This document shows positions 43,626 to 52,650 of a stretch of 64,000 nucleotides of DNA, piece by piece. The DNA lies in NCBI GenBank assembly GCA_030622115.1, contig JAUXGN010000002.1, forward strand, positions 1 through 64,000, written 5' to 3'. The first letter of the stretch is position 1, and each line of letters starts with the position of its first letter. The position numbers and the translations under genes are program-made. The stretch is from Candidatus Eiseniibacteriota bacterium. GTDB lineage: Bacteria > Joyebacterota > Joyebacteria > Joyebacterales > Joyebacteraceae. The notes below the pieces were generated by a model, which worked only from the letters and a program-made list of their open reading frames with translations, ran no database searches and was not told the origin of the DNA.

Positions 43626-44711
43626 ATGTTGGAGCGCCATCTCACTTGTCTCTCTGTTGTGCTGGCACTACTGCTGAGCGCGGCCACGGCTTTCGCCGAC
43701 GCGATTATCGCCGACCACACCACGTGCGGCTCCTTCGGGAATATCCCGGAGTCGGTCATCGACGAGATCCAAGCGCACTACAGGATATTCTACGGTCACA
43801 CGTCCCATGGAAGCCAGATCGTTACCGGGATGACTATGCTGTACGATGAGGACGATCTTTTCGCATACAACTCCGGTGACACCACCATCTACCTGACCGA
43901 GTACGGCGATGATCTGGGACACAACGGGGATGTTTCGTGGGTTCCGATCACGCGAACCCGTCTGGACAATCCGTCCTACAACCTGAATACGGTGATGTGG
44001 TCGTGGTGTGGAGGCTGCTCGGACAACACCGAAGAGGGAATCAACATATACCTCAATGCGATGAACGATCTCGAGCTGGACTACCCGGGCGTGCTCTTCA
44101 TCTACATGACCGGACATCTGGACGGTAGCGGTGTCTCCGGCAATCTCTATGCGAGGAACAACCAGATTCGCGCCTACTGCGAGGCGAACAACAAGGTCCT
44201 CTTCGATTTCGCCGATATCGAGAGCTGGGATCCGGACGGGAACTACTACCCGGACGAGCATGATTACTGCGCATGGTGCTCCGACTGGTGCTCCCAGCAC
44301 TACTGCCCGGACTGCTCGAGCTGTGCGCATTCTCACTGCTTCAACTGCTACCAGAAGGGCAAGGCTTTCTGGTGGTTGATGGGGGCGTACCTGACGGGCA
44401 TGAGTTCGGATGTCCAGGATGGGACGGTCGCGCCGAGGGCGTCACTCGAGCAGAACCGCCCAAATCCGTTCAATCCGATTACCGCGATCAGCTTTGTGCT
44501 TGATGGACCATCTCACGTCGTCCTGGATATCTACAGTATGGCAGGCCGTCACGTGAGGACGCTTGTGGACTCCGACGTGAGCGCCGGAGAGCAGACGATC
44601 AGGTGGGATGGAAAAGACGACGACGGGCGCGAGATGCCTTCCGGATGCTACTTCTACAGCCTTGCCGCCGATGGCGCTGTGGAAACACGGAAGATGGTGC
44701 TCCTGCGGTGA
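43626..44711 (+). CDS. Secreted protein of unknown family with Cys-rich insert and FlgD-like tail
   Basis: 361 residues. Signal peptide about 1-24 (LALLLSAATAFA). The main domain has IFYGHTSHGSQIVTGM, NTVMWSWCGGCSD, GVLFIYMTGHLDGSG, ARNNQIRAYCEANNKVLFDFADIE, which resembles an SGNH/GDSL-like hydrolase layout but lacks an obvious GDS serine motif. At about residues 217-242 ten cysteines occur within 26 residues (CAWCSDWC, CPDCSSC, CFNC), with several histidines, suggesting metal or disulfide knots. FlgD-like tail: NRPNPFNPITAISFVL to KMVLLR. Start at 43626 has GGGAGG before it. Confidence 0.8.
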   Translation: MLERHLTCLSVVLALLLSAATAFADAIIADHTTCGSFGNIPESVIDEIQAHYRIFYGHTSHGSQIVTGMTMLYDEDDLFAYNSGDTTIYLTEYGDDLGHNGDVSWVPITRTRLDNPSYNLNTVMWSWCGGCSDNTEEGINIYLNAMNDLELDYPGVLFIYMTGHLDGSGVSGNLYARNNQIRAYCEANNKVLFDFADIESWDPDGNYYPDEHDYCAWCSDWCSQHYCPDCSSCAHSHCFNCYQKGKAFWWLMGAYLTGMSSDVQDGTVAPRASLEQNRPNPFNPITAISFVLDGPSHVVLDIYSMAGRHVRTLVDSDVSAGEQTIRWDGKDDDGREMPSGCYFYSLAADGAVETRKMVLLR

Positions 44712-44769
44712 CCCGTGGGGCCGATACAGCAGATGACGGCTATCCATGGGGCTTGGTTGGGGGGCGGGA

Positions 44770-47628
44770 TCAGCGGATCACGATGAGCTTCGAACGGGCG
44801 CTCCGCCCCGCGACCGTGATCTCACAGAAGTAGACGCCGCTCGATGCGAATTGGCCTCGTGTATCTTCGGCGTCCCAGTGGACATCCACCGCCGGCTCGC
44901 TGGACCACCCGCGAGCGACCGCTCGCACAAGGCGGCCGGCGGCGTCATAGATGCGGACCGAATACTCCCACGGCTCATCTCCTCGGGACTGCTGAAGAGA
45001 GATGGGAGGGCAGACGCGGAGGGTAGTCCCGTCAGTGATGGGATTCGGGAACACCCAGAGCCGGGGAGCCGTGCCGGCGCCGGCAACGGCTTCCACGATC
45101 ACGGACCGTTCACTCTCGTTCTCAGACTCGTCCACTGCAGACACTGCGTACCCGTACCGAACGCCATCGATCGCGCTCTCGTCTCCGTACTCCAGAACGC
45201 CCGATGACACCTCCGCGAGAAGAGTCATGGTCGTGTCCGTCCCGCTCCGTCTGTACAAACGGTAACCGGCGAGATCCGGATCGGCACACTCCGCCCATGC
45301 GACAATGAGAGTTCCCGTGTCCGGAGTCACATTCAATGCCTGGGGAACAGATGGCGCGTTGTAGTCGCCTGCCTCCGGCGTTTCGAAGGTCCCATCTCCC
45401 GAGGAAGCGGGAGCTCCGTCCATGCTCTCAGAGAAAACTCCGAAGTGGTACTCAGTGGCCGGATCGAGACCGGTCAGCAGCAGCTCATGCTCGGTCACAA
45501 ACGTCGCATCGAAGACGCTCGAGCTGTAGTCGGACGATGTCCCAAACTGAACCTCCGATGTGGCCGGTCTGTCCGTGGTCCATGAGACTCTAGCGTACGT
45601 CGGCCCAAGCTCGAACACGTCCACATCGGCGATCTCGAGTGGATTCTGGAAGCCGGGGGATCTCGTCTCAAAGGAATACACATCCGACGTGGTCTCCTGC
45701 CCGTAACCATCGGTAGCTACGATCCTGAAGCCGTAGTTGGTTGAGGGAAGAAGATCGAGGAGTTCGATCGCGTGAACGGTGACAGTGCTCTGCTCATCGT
45801 CAGTCGCGAGGTCGAAGGCCGATTCGACGCCATACTCAACGCGGCACCAGGCCGGGTGCGATGTCGTCCAGCTGAGCACGGCCGACACGTCAGTCGTGTC
45901 CGAGACCACCACCGACTCCACGATCAGCTCCGGGACAGGCACGGTGGCCACGAGGTCCTGCGATCCGGCCACGAAGCCATGGTCGTCGATGCTCCAGGCT
46001 CTGAAGTGGTAGACCTCATCCGGAAGCAGCTCATCGACCGTGATGGAGTGGTCTGTGACGAGTTCGGGGAAGAGAGGTGTAACATCTCCGTAGCTCTCGT
46101 CCAAGCCATACTCAACGCGCGAGTCTGATGGTCGATTCGTCGTCCATGTGAGAGTCACGAAACCGACGCCCAACTCCGAGCCGAGGTCTGTGATATCGAG
46201 CGGGGAGAGGATCGTTGTGAATGTGCCGACGTCGGAAACGCCTGGTATCCCGGCCTCTGTGACGGATCTCACGCGATAGTAGTACGTGGCCGTCTCATCC
46301 AGTTCCTCAAGCAGTATGGCGTGACCGGTGACATAGTCGGAGTTCGAGATCTCTGATTCACACTCGGGGGTCGTGCCGTACTCGACGATCGAAGTCGCCG
46401 GGATGTTCGTGATCCACCCGATGACGGCGTGGTTCCAGCCCACCTGTTTTGGCATGATCTTGAAGAAGATGAGGTCATCCGGGTGTCCCGGAGGTTTCGT
46501 CTCAAACGTCATGTCGGGAGTCATGACCTGATCCCCTCCGACGCTCGTGCAGACGATACGGTAGTGGTAGGCCGTCTCCGGCGCGAGATCGATGAGGACG
46601 GCGAGGTTGTAGGCCTCGAAGTAGTCGCTGAGCTCCACCGACATTCCGTAGTCGGGCGTCAGGCCGTACTCGACAACGGCCGTTGCTGCGACCGTCGTGT
46701 TCCAAGAGACGGTCGCCGTGAGTGATGTCGTGTCTATGACAGCCACGCTGAAGATCTGGAGATCCGATGTTTGGGTCGTGGCCGTGCCGTCCACGGAGAC
46801 CGCAGTCTGTCCGTCGTCGTCGGTGCTCCATGCCCTGAAGTGATATGTTGTTCCCGGCTGGAGCCCGTCGATCACGACGGAGTGCTCGCTCACGAACTCG
46901 GGATCGAGAGGTGTGGCGCTCCCATAGAAGTGGTCCAGGCCGTACACGACGCGTGAGTCGGCCGCTTCGTTTGTGGTCCAGTTCACAGTGATGGAGTGTG
47001 TTGTCGCGTCCGATGGTCCGAAGCTGCCGATTCTCAGGTGGGGCGCATCCGTGATGACCGTGTGGTCGCCGGACTTCGTCGTGTTGCCGAAGGAGTCCGT
47101 TGAGATCGTGCGGTAGTGATAGGTTGTCTCAGGCTCCAGAGGGGAGATGTAGACGGAGTGAATCGTCGTTTTGCCCCCGACGGGGTTCGTGGTGCTGCCG
47201 TAGAAGTCTGTTGTACCGAATTCGACCTGTGACGTTGCTGGGCGGTCTGTGTTCCAGCAGATGAGCGCGTATGTGTCGGACACTGCGCACGTCGTCACAT
47301 CCGATATCTCAGGGGGTGCAGGCGTCCCGATCCAGATCGTGACCGGAGAGCCCTCCAGGTCCTCGTTCGTGGAGAACGTGAGAACCCCGAGCTCATCGGA
47401 CTCGATGGGGTTGGAACTGAGCAGCGAATCGTCGTATGTGACGGCGAATTGCGTATTGGGGATCATGCCCACGATGACGTGCGCACGAAGATCCGGTTGA
47501 GTCTCCGGGGCGGCCGAAGTGGCGCCTGTGAATATGAAGCAAACGGCCAGGATCATAAGAACCTGCCACGCTGCTCCACGTAGCGTCGCACATGTGCCAC
47601 GTGCCGCGCCGCGCGAAAAGACGAACAA
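44770..47628 (-). CDS. Secreted protein with eight fibronectin-III-like repeats and FlgD-like tail
   Basis: 952 residues. Start is TTG at 47628, with AGGGAGAG just upstream and a promoter 22-30 bases before, giving an arginine-rich signal peptide that ends near FTGATSA. Seven homologous FnIII-like repeats of about 100 residues follow, each with SW[NT]T..PA.S.VEYG and TTYHYR or VYHFRAWS (purple-acid-phosphatase N-terminal type), then a more ordinary FnIII (PSVPQALNVTPDTG). The end (WVFPNPITDGTTLRV to KLIVIR) is a FlgD-like domain. No catalytic domain is visible: probably an extracellular spacer, adhesin or binding protein. Confidence 0.88.
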   Translation of the reverse strand: MFVFSRGAARGTCATLRGAAWQVLMILAVCFIFTGATSAAPETQPDLRAHVIVGMIPNTQFAVTYDDSLLSSNPIESDELGVLTFSTNEDLEGSPVTIWIGTPAPPEISDVTTCAVSDTYALICWNTDRPATSQVEFGTTDFYGSTTNPVGGKTTIHSVYISPLEPETTYHYRTISTDSFGNTTKSGDHTVITDAPHLRIGSFGPSDATTHSITVNWTTNEAADSRVVYGLDHFYGSATPLDPEFVSEHSVVIDGLQPGTTYHFRAWSTDDDGQTAVSVDGTATTQTSDLQIFSVAVIDTTSLTATVSWNTTVAATAVVEYGLTPDYGMSVELSDYFEAYNLAVLIDLAPETAYHYRIVCTSVGGDQVMTPDMTFETKPPGHPDDLIFFKIMPKQVGWNHAVIGWITNIPATSIVEYGTTPECESEISNSDYVTGHAILLEELDETATYYYRVRSVTEAGIPGVSDVGTFTTILSPLDITDLGSELGVGFVTLTWTTNRPSDSRVEYGLDESYGDVTPLFPELVTDHSITVDELLPDEVYHFRAWSIDDHGFVAGSQDLVATVPVPELIVESVVVSDTTDVSAVLSWTTSHPAWCRVEYGVESAFDLATDDEQSTVTVHAIELLDLLPSTNYGFRIVATDGYGQETTSDVYSFETRSPGFQNPLEIADVDVFELGPTYARVSWTTDRPATSEVQFGTSSDYSSSVFDATFVTEHELLLTGLDPATEYHFGVFSESMDGAPASSGDGTFETPEAGDYNAPSVPQALNVTPDTGTLIVAWAECADPDLAGYRLYRRSGTDTTMTLLAEVSSGVLEYGDESAIDGVRYGYAVSAVDESENESERSVIVEAVAGAGTAPRLWVFPNPITDGTTLRVCPPISLQQSRGDEPWEYSVRIYDAAGRLVRAVARGWSSEPAVDVHWDAEDTRGQFASSGVYFCEITVAGRSARSKLIVIR

Positions 47629-47656
47629 ATGTCTCTCCCTAGCCTGAGTTGCGCGG

Positions 47657-47685
47657 AGTATATGCACGAGCAAGAAAGCTGTCAA
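47657..47685 (-). promoter_or_regulatory. Near-consensus promoter of the FnIII gene
   Basis: Minus strand TTGACA (plus 47680-47685), 17 bases, TATACT (plus 47657-47662). The predicted transcript begins near 47650, which fixes the TTG at 47628 as start and excludes starts upstream. Confidence 0.75.
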
Positions 47686-47792
47686 GCATTTCCTCACCAT
47701 GTGGCGCTCTATGGCGACCAGCGCCGGTTGCTTCGCAATATAGTCGTAGTGTCTTTGAATGCCAGAAGTGGGCCAGTCGGGTTGCTCGTCTT

Positions 47793-47831
47793 CTTCATGA
47801 TGTCATGAAGCTCACTTCACGGCGCCGTGAA
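47793..47831. promoter_or_regulatory. Pair of perfect palindromes downstream of malG
   Basis: CTTCATGATGTCATGAAG (47793-47810) and TTCACGGCGCCGTGAA (47816-47831) are both perfect inverted repeats, 5 bases apart. They lie between the malG-like stop at 47860 and the FnIII promoter. They could be regulator binding sites or hairpins in the 3' region of the importer transcript. Confidence 0.5.
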
Positions 47832-47859
47832 GCGTCGACACGAAGTTCGGCAGTGCAAG

Positions 47860-48687
47860 TCAGCGAGTTGCCCCGGCCGTCAGTCCCTCCACGATCTTCC
47901 GCTGAAACAGAGCCACGAGGAGCAGCACAGGGGCGATGCTCACGACCGTCGCAGCGGCAATCGTGCCCCATGGCAATTCGTGCAATCCGGCGAAAAGGGC
48001 CAGCGCCACGGGCACGGTCCTTGACTCGGGTGTGGAGGTCATGATGAGAGCAAAGAGGAACTCGTTCCAGGCGAAGATGAAGATGAGAGCCGCAGATGTG
48101 AAGAGGCCTGGAGCCGAGACAGGGAGGATTATCCGCAGAAAGGCCTGTGCGGGGGTGCAGCCGTCAATGAGTGCCGCGTCCTCGAGGCTTCTAGGAAGTG
48201 TGGAGAAATAATGGGTGAGAATCCACACCGCAAGGGGCAGCGACATCAACGTGTAGGGAAGGACGAGCGCCGGGTAGCGCCCAATGAGCGAAAGACGCGC
48301 CATAGCAACGTACAGGGGGCCGATCATCCCAATCGCGGGGAAGATGGCAATCCCTAGGAAGATGGCCATGATCAGTCCCTTCCGCCGCACCTTCAGGCGG
48401 GCAAGTGCGTATGCGGCCGGGGAAGCGAGCGCCAGGGTGAGAAGAGTTGTGAGCGATGCCACGACGAAGCTGTTCAGGATATTCCTGAGAAACTGCCCCG
48501 TCTCGAAGACGGCGCGGAAGTTGTCGATCACCGCCGGGCGCGGCCAGTAGTCCGCCGGCATCTTGTATATGGCAGAAGGGGTGGAGAGACTGACGTTCAG
48601 GAGCCAGTAGAAAGGGATCAGGCACGCTGCGGCGATCGCCCCCCGCGCGATCCACAGCCCGATGCTGTCGAGTCTTTTCCTTCTCAT
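47860..48687 (-). CDS. Sugar ABC importer permease, MalG family
   Basis: 275 residues with six hydrophobic helices. LPFYWLLNVSLSTPSA-type N-terminus and the cytoplasmic EAA loop EDAALIDGCTPAQAFLRIIL, which docks to the ATPase, are typical of CUT1 permeases. ATG overlaps the malF-like stop (ATGA); the frame is open much further upstream inside malF, but that is a shadow. Third gene of the binding protein-malF-malG operon. Confidence 0.92.
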   Translation of the reverse strand: MRRKRLDSIGLWIARGAIAAACLIPFYWLLNVSLSTPSAIYKMPADYWPRPAVIDNFRAVFETGQFLRNILNSFVVASLTTLLTLALASPAAYALARLKVRRKGLIMAIFLGIAIFPAIGMIGPLYVAMARLSLIGRYPALVLPYTLMSLPLAVWILTHYFSTLPRSLEDAALIDGCTPAQAFLRIILPVSAPGLFTSAALIFIFAWNEFLFALIMTSTPESRTVPVALALFAGLHELPWGTIAAATVVSIAPVLLLVALFQRKIVEGLTAGATR

Positions 48688-49580
48688 TGGAGCGGCTCCC
48701 GCGTGACCTTCATGATTTTCAAGAGACCGAGGCTCATGAGGAAGACGATCAAAAAGAGAGCGACCGTCATGGCCGATCCGTAGCCCAGGTCGGAATAGCG
48801 GAACAGCACCCGATAGATGTAGATGGAAAGCGTTTCCGTCTTGGTGGCGCCGCCCGTGAGCACCCATATGATGTCGAAGATGCGGAACGCGTCCATTGTT
48901 CGAAAGAGCAGTGCGATCGCGATGAAAGGGCGTAACAGCGGCATCGTGACGAACCGGAGCTGGTGCCATCTGCTGGCGCCGTCGAGCGCGGCCGCTTCGT
49001 AGTACTGATCAGGGATCGACTTGAGTCCCCCGAGAAGAATGATTGCCACGAACGGCGTAGTCTTCCACACATCGGCGAGTATGATCGAGCCCATAGCCAG
49101 ACCAGGCCCGAGCCAGACCACAGGTGTGTCTATCGCACCAAGCCTGACCAGAACCGAGTTCAGAAGTCCCATCCTGTCGTTCAGAATGAGCGACCACATC
49201 GTCGCTGCCACGACCGTGGGAAGGGCCCACGGAAGCACGACCGACGTGCTTACGGGGGCACGCCCGCGGCCGATCCGATTGAGCGCCAGCGCCGCCGCGA
49301 GCCCGAACGTGAGCTCGAAGCCCACCGATATGACAGTGAAGTAGACGGTCTGCCAGAAATCCTGCAGGAATGTAGCGTCAGTTGCCAGCCTGGCGAAATT
49401 CTCCAACCCGGCGAATCCCCGTTCATCCGCGAACTTCATGTTGTAGTGCGTGAAGCTGAGAACGAACTGGCTCAGGACCGGAAACGCTCCAATGATCGCC
49501 ACGAACGCCAGTGATGGCGCAAGCAGCCAGACCGCCAAGCGGCTATCTCGTCGTCTTCTCCTTGTCATTGGACCGCTCAC
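48684..49580 (-). CDS. Sugar ABC importer permease, MalF family
   Basis: 298 residues with six membrane helices, first at about 14-35 (AVWLLAPSLAFVAIIGAFPV). EAA loop YEAAALDGASRWHQLRFVTM. CUT1 family, importing di- or oligosaccharides. Start is GTG at 49580 with GGGAGAG 8 bases before; ATG 4 codons in is the alternative. It follows the binding protein gene by 29 bases. Confidence 0.92.
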   Translation of the reverse strand: MSGPMTRRRRRDSRLAVWLLAPSLAFVAIIGAFPVLSQFVLSFTHYNMKFADERGFAGLENFARLATDATFLQDFWQTVYFTVISVGFELTFGLAAALALNRIGRGRAPVSTSVVLPWALPTVVAATMWSLILNDRMGLLNSVLVRLGAIDTPVVWLGPGLAMGSIILADVWKTTPFVAIILLGGLKSIPDQYYEAAALDGASRWHQLRFVTMPLLRPFIAIALLFRTMDAFRIFDIIWVLTGGATKTETLSIYIYRVLFRYSDLGYGSAMTVALFLIVFLMSLGLLKIMKVTREPLQ

Positions 49581-49609
49581 GCTGTTTCTCTCCCAGCGCT
49601 GTGGTTGCT

Positions 49610-50863
49610 CTAGCGTGACAGGATCGCGGCCATCTCGGTCACGATGCTCTCGGCCGCCGCGCGCGAATCGAACTCGCCGGTGAGTGCCCTGTGGACGTTC
49701 TCCTGGATGATGTCGGATGCGATCGGGTAGTAGGGTGTTCGCGGTCGGTTGCGCGTGTTCTGGAAGACGTCAAAGAAGCTGCTGTAGTGCGGATTCACGG
49801 CCAAGACATCCGGATCCTCATATGTGCTCTTCCTGGTCGGCAGGTACCCTCCCTCGATCGCGCGGAGTCTGAGCGAGCGCTCGCCCGTGATGAATGCGAG
49901 AAACTCAAGTGCCTCTTCCTGGTGTCGGCTGTACGCGGAAATGGCGATGTTCCAGCCTCCGATCGTCGAGTAGCCCGTCTCGCCGTCCGCGTGGGGGAGA
50001 GGCGCTACTCCAACGGACCCCGCCACCGATGATTCCTCGTCTTCGGCGATGCTCCAGACGTAGGGCCAGTTCCTTAGGAACAGGACCTGACCTTCCGTGA
50101 AGAGCCGTCGTGATTCCTCTTCCTTGTAGGTGAGGACGCTTGCCGGAGAGATCCCCGTCTCGATGAGCTCTTTCATGAAGTCGATCGCCGATTCCACGTC
50201 CCTCACTGCGCGCTCCGGCGAATCCCGAAGAGTTTCTGCGGTGATGTCGCCTCCCCGGCCCCACAGAACCTCGAGGAAGTTGCAGACCAGCCCTTCGTAT
50301 TTCGCGCCCTGCCAGATGAACCCCTCGATCCCGGCCGGCTCGGCGACGCTCGTGCAGGCCTGTCTGAACTCGCTCCACGTTTCGGGAACCGGGAGTCCGG
50401 CTTTCTCGAGGAGGTCGCTGCGGTAGTAGAGGACTCCCGCGTCCGTGAACCAAGGCACCGCGTAGATCGTACCCTCGTACATCACGCTCTCAAGAGGTCC
50501 GGACAAGAACATCTGTTCGTCGAAGAAGCCGCTTGGTATCGGCTGTATCCACCCGGCGCGCGCGAACTCGGCCGTCCAGATGACGTCCAGGCTGTAGAGA
50601 TCGATGCTCGATTCGCGAGCCGAGAGGTACGTGACGTAGGCATCGTGCTGCGTATCTGTGTTGGCCGGCATTACCTGAAATGTGACCTCGACGCCCGGGT
50701 GCAACGCGTTGTACTCCTCGATGAGTGCGGCGGTGGCTCCTGAGGGATCCTGCCCCGCTGCGAAGATTATCCTGGTGACTCCATCGCCTCCCGTCGAACA
50801 CCCGGCGAGAAAGCAGATCGACAGAGCGACCCCTGCTCTGACAGTAGTTGACAGTTTCCCCAT
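49610..50863 (-). CDS. Sugar-binding lipoprotein of the ABC importer (CUT1, family 1 solute-binding protein)
   Basis: 417 residues. Lipoprotein signal ending in LAGC, lipid cysteine about residue 22. Body of the MalE/TreX type: IIFAAGQDPSGATAALIEEYNALHPGVEV, SLDVIWTAEFARAGWIQPI, YAVPWFTDAGVLYYRSDLLEKAG, GFIWQGAKYEGLVCNFLEVLWG, YSTIGGWNIAIS. It resembles trehalose/maltose-binding proteins (LpqY/ThuE-like). Start at 50863 is supported by the promoter position and signal peptide. No ATPase gene is in the operon. Confidence 0.93.
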   Translation of the reverse strand: MGKLSTTVRAGVALSICFLAGCSTGGDGVTRIIFAAGQDPSGATAALIEEYNALHPGVEVTFQVMPANTDTQHDAYVTYLSARESSIDLYSLDVIWTAEFARAGWIQPIPSGFFDEQMFLSGPLESVMYEGTIYAVPWFTDAGVLYYRSDLLEKAGLPVPETWSEFRQACTSVAEPAGIEGFIWQGAKYEGLVCNFLEVLWGRGGDITAETLRDSPERAVRDVESAIDFMKELIETGISPASVLTYKEEESRRLFTEGQVLFLRNWPYVWSIAEDEESSVAGSVGVAPLPHADGETGYSTIGGWNIAISAYSRHQEEALEFLAFITGERSLRLRAIEGGYLPTRKSTYEDPDVLAVNPHYSSFFDVFQNTRNRPRTPYYPIASDIIQENVHRALTGEFDSRAAAESIVTEMAAILSR

Positions 50864-50912
50864 TCTCCGGTCCCCCTGAGTTCGCTCGCGTGGCATCTCA
50901 CTGCTCCCGGTC

Positions 50913-50941
50913 ATGCTATAGATCGCACGACATACTGTCAA
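50913..50941 (-). promoter_or_regulatory. Promoter of the sugar importer operon
   Basis: Minus strand TTGACA (plus 50936-50941), 17 bases, TAGCAT (plus 50913-50918); leader of about 43 bases to the start at 50863. Confidence 0.6.
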
Positions 50942-50992
50942 TGCGAACCGCAGCCTGCCAAACTCACTCGGAATGCGTGGGCCTCTTGCGCT

Positions 50993-51021
50993 TTGGGATT
51001 GCTCCCCCCAGATGCTATAGT
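50993..51021 (+). promoter_or_regulatory. Extended -10 promoter of the arylsulfotransferase-like gene
   Basis: TTGGGA at 50993-50998, 17 bases, TATAGT at 51016-51021 preceded by TGC; start codon at 51090. Confidence 0.55.
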
Positions 51022-51089
51022 TGGAGCGGTGCGTGACTCAGTGATACGCAACCGATGCGTCGCCTGTCCTTGTTCTCCTGGAGGTGCTC

Positions 51090-52469
51090 TTGATCCGCGC
51101 AGCATGCGAGACCGGAGGAACGTCACGGGGGAGGCGTCGACTTCGGGTCCTCCATATGGGAGTCCTGCTTCTGGTGGCCGTCATGCTTCTTCCCCCCTCA
51201 GACGCCGCGGGTTTCTGGGGCTGGACGCGCACGGAATCCTCGGAGAGCGTTGAAACTGAAACCAGCGAGGAACCGGCCGGACGCTGGCGCACGGCGAGGC
51301 CCCGCGACCGCAGACCGCTCACCAAAGAGCAACAGCGCGAAATCGAGCGCCTGGAATCCATAGGGTACATGACCGGCACACAGCCGGCCCCCTACCGCTC
51401 AGGCGTCACGGTGCACGATTCCGAGCTCAGCCTCGCCGGCGTGAACCTCGTTGTCTCCGCTCACAGACCTGGGGCCGCGCTCATGGACATGAACGGAGCG
51501 GTTCTCCATGAGTGGAGCCTCGAGTTTTCCGAGGCCTGGCCTAGCAGACCCGACGATGCGGCGGAGGAGAGCGCGCAATCGTGGAGGTATGCACACCTGC
51601 TCGAGGACGGGAGCGTTCTGGCCGTCTTCGAGGGACTCGGGCTCATGAAGGTGGATAGCAGTTCAAGGCTGATCTGGGCCAGGGGCAACGGTGCGCACCA
51701 TGATCTCGACGTCACGGACGATGGGACGATTTATGCGCTGACGCGTGAAGCACACATCGTCACACGTGTGAATTCCGCCAGTCCCGTTCTCGAGGACTTC
51801 GTCGAGGTTCTCGACAGAGAGGGCAGAACACTCAAGCGTTTCTCCTTGCTCAGGGCGTTTGAACAGTCCGAATTCGCCAACGCTCTCAGCGTGCTCAACA
51901 TGGGAAGAACGGGGGACCTTTTTCATACGAATGCCATCGAGGTACTGGACGGGAGCCTGGCCGACCGCATCCCCGCTTTCCGGAAAGGCAATGTTCTCAT
52001 CTCCCTCAGAAAGCTCAGCCTCGTGGCGGTCGTGGATCTCGATCAGGAGAAGGTGGTATGGGCGCACGCCGGCGTTTGGCTCAAACAGCACATGCCCACG
52101 ATGCTGAAGAACGGGAACATGCTCGTGTTCGACAACCGCGGGGATGAAGGTCGCTCGCGAGTTGTCGAATTCAACCCCGTGACGCAGGAAGTCGCGTGGG
52201 TATACAAGGGTGGCAAAGACAACGACTTCTTTACCGGCATGTGTGGGGCGAACCACCGACTCGCCAACGGCAACACGCTGATCGTCGAATCGGACTTCGG
52301 TCGCGCCTTCGAGGTAACGCGCTCGGGCGAAATCGTCTGGGAGTACGTGAACCCCGCGCGAGCCGGCAAGAGGGACCGCCTCATTGCCACCCTCTTCGAT
52401 GTTGTGAGGCTGCCGCCGTCCTTCCCACTCTCATGGGCGTCCGGCCGCCGGCCGTCGCCCCAACCCTGA
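51090..52469 (+). CDS. Arylsulfotransferase (ASST)-family beta-propeller protein
   Basis: 459 residues. Hydrophobic export signal near residues 22-40 (MGVLLLVAVMLLPPSDAAG). After a charged linker (EQQREIERLESIGYM) a six-bladed propeller begins: GAALMDMNGAVLHEWSLEF, YAHLLEDGSVLAVFEG, GAHHDLDVTDDGTIYALTR, MLKNGNMLVFDNRG, HRLANGNTLIVESDFGRAFEVT, GEIVWEYVNP. These D-x-N/G repeats fit the ASST/DUF-type family. GAHHDLDV holds a histidine that corresponds to a plausible active-site His. Start TTG at 51090 has GGAGG 5 bases before it. Sulfate transfer is inferred, not shown. Confidence 0.82.
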   Translation: MIRAACETGGTSRGRRRLRVLHMGVLLLVAVMLLPPSDAAGFWGWTRTESSESVETETSEEPAGRWRTARPRDRRPLTKEQQREIERLESIGYMTGTQPAPYRSGVTVHDSELSLAGVNLVVSAHRPGAALMDMNGAVLHEWSLEFSEAWPSRPDDAAEESAQSWRYAHLLEDGSVLAVFEGLGLMKVDSSSRLIWARGNGAHHDLDVTDDGTIYALTREAHIVTRVNSASPVLEDFVEVLDREGRTLKRFSLLRAFEQSEFANALSVLNMGRTGDLFHTNAIEVLDGSLADRIPAFRKGNVLISLRKLSLVAVVDLDQEKVVWAHAGVWLKQHMPTMLKNGNMLVFDNRGDEGRSRVVEFNPVTQEVAWVYKGGKDNDFFTGMCGANHRLANGNTLIVESDFGRAFEVTRSGEIVWEYVNPARAGKRDRLIATLFDVVRLPPSFPLSWASGRRPSPQP

Positions 52470-52650
52470 CCATCACAGCCTTCGGACACTCCTAACTGAC
52501 GCGCACGAACCCGCACGGACCCCCGGGTCCGTCCACGTTCATCCAGGCGTCAGAAAGGATGCGACAAGACACCGGGAAGAATCGGGACCGCTCGCGCGTC
52601 TGTCGGTGTGAGAGCAGGCCACATCCGACCTGCCAGGAAAGGGAGGGAAC

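Noticed and set aside
47556-47700. Starts at 47700 or 47556 for the FnIII protein
   Set aside because: 47700 is upstream of the near-consensus promoter; 47556 has a weaker ribosome binding site than TTG at 47628, though it would still leave a short signal peptide.
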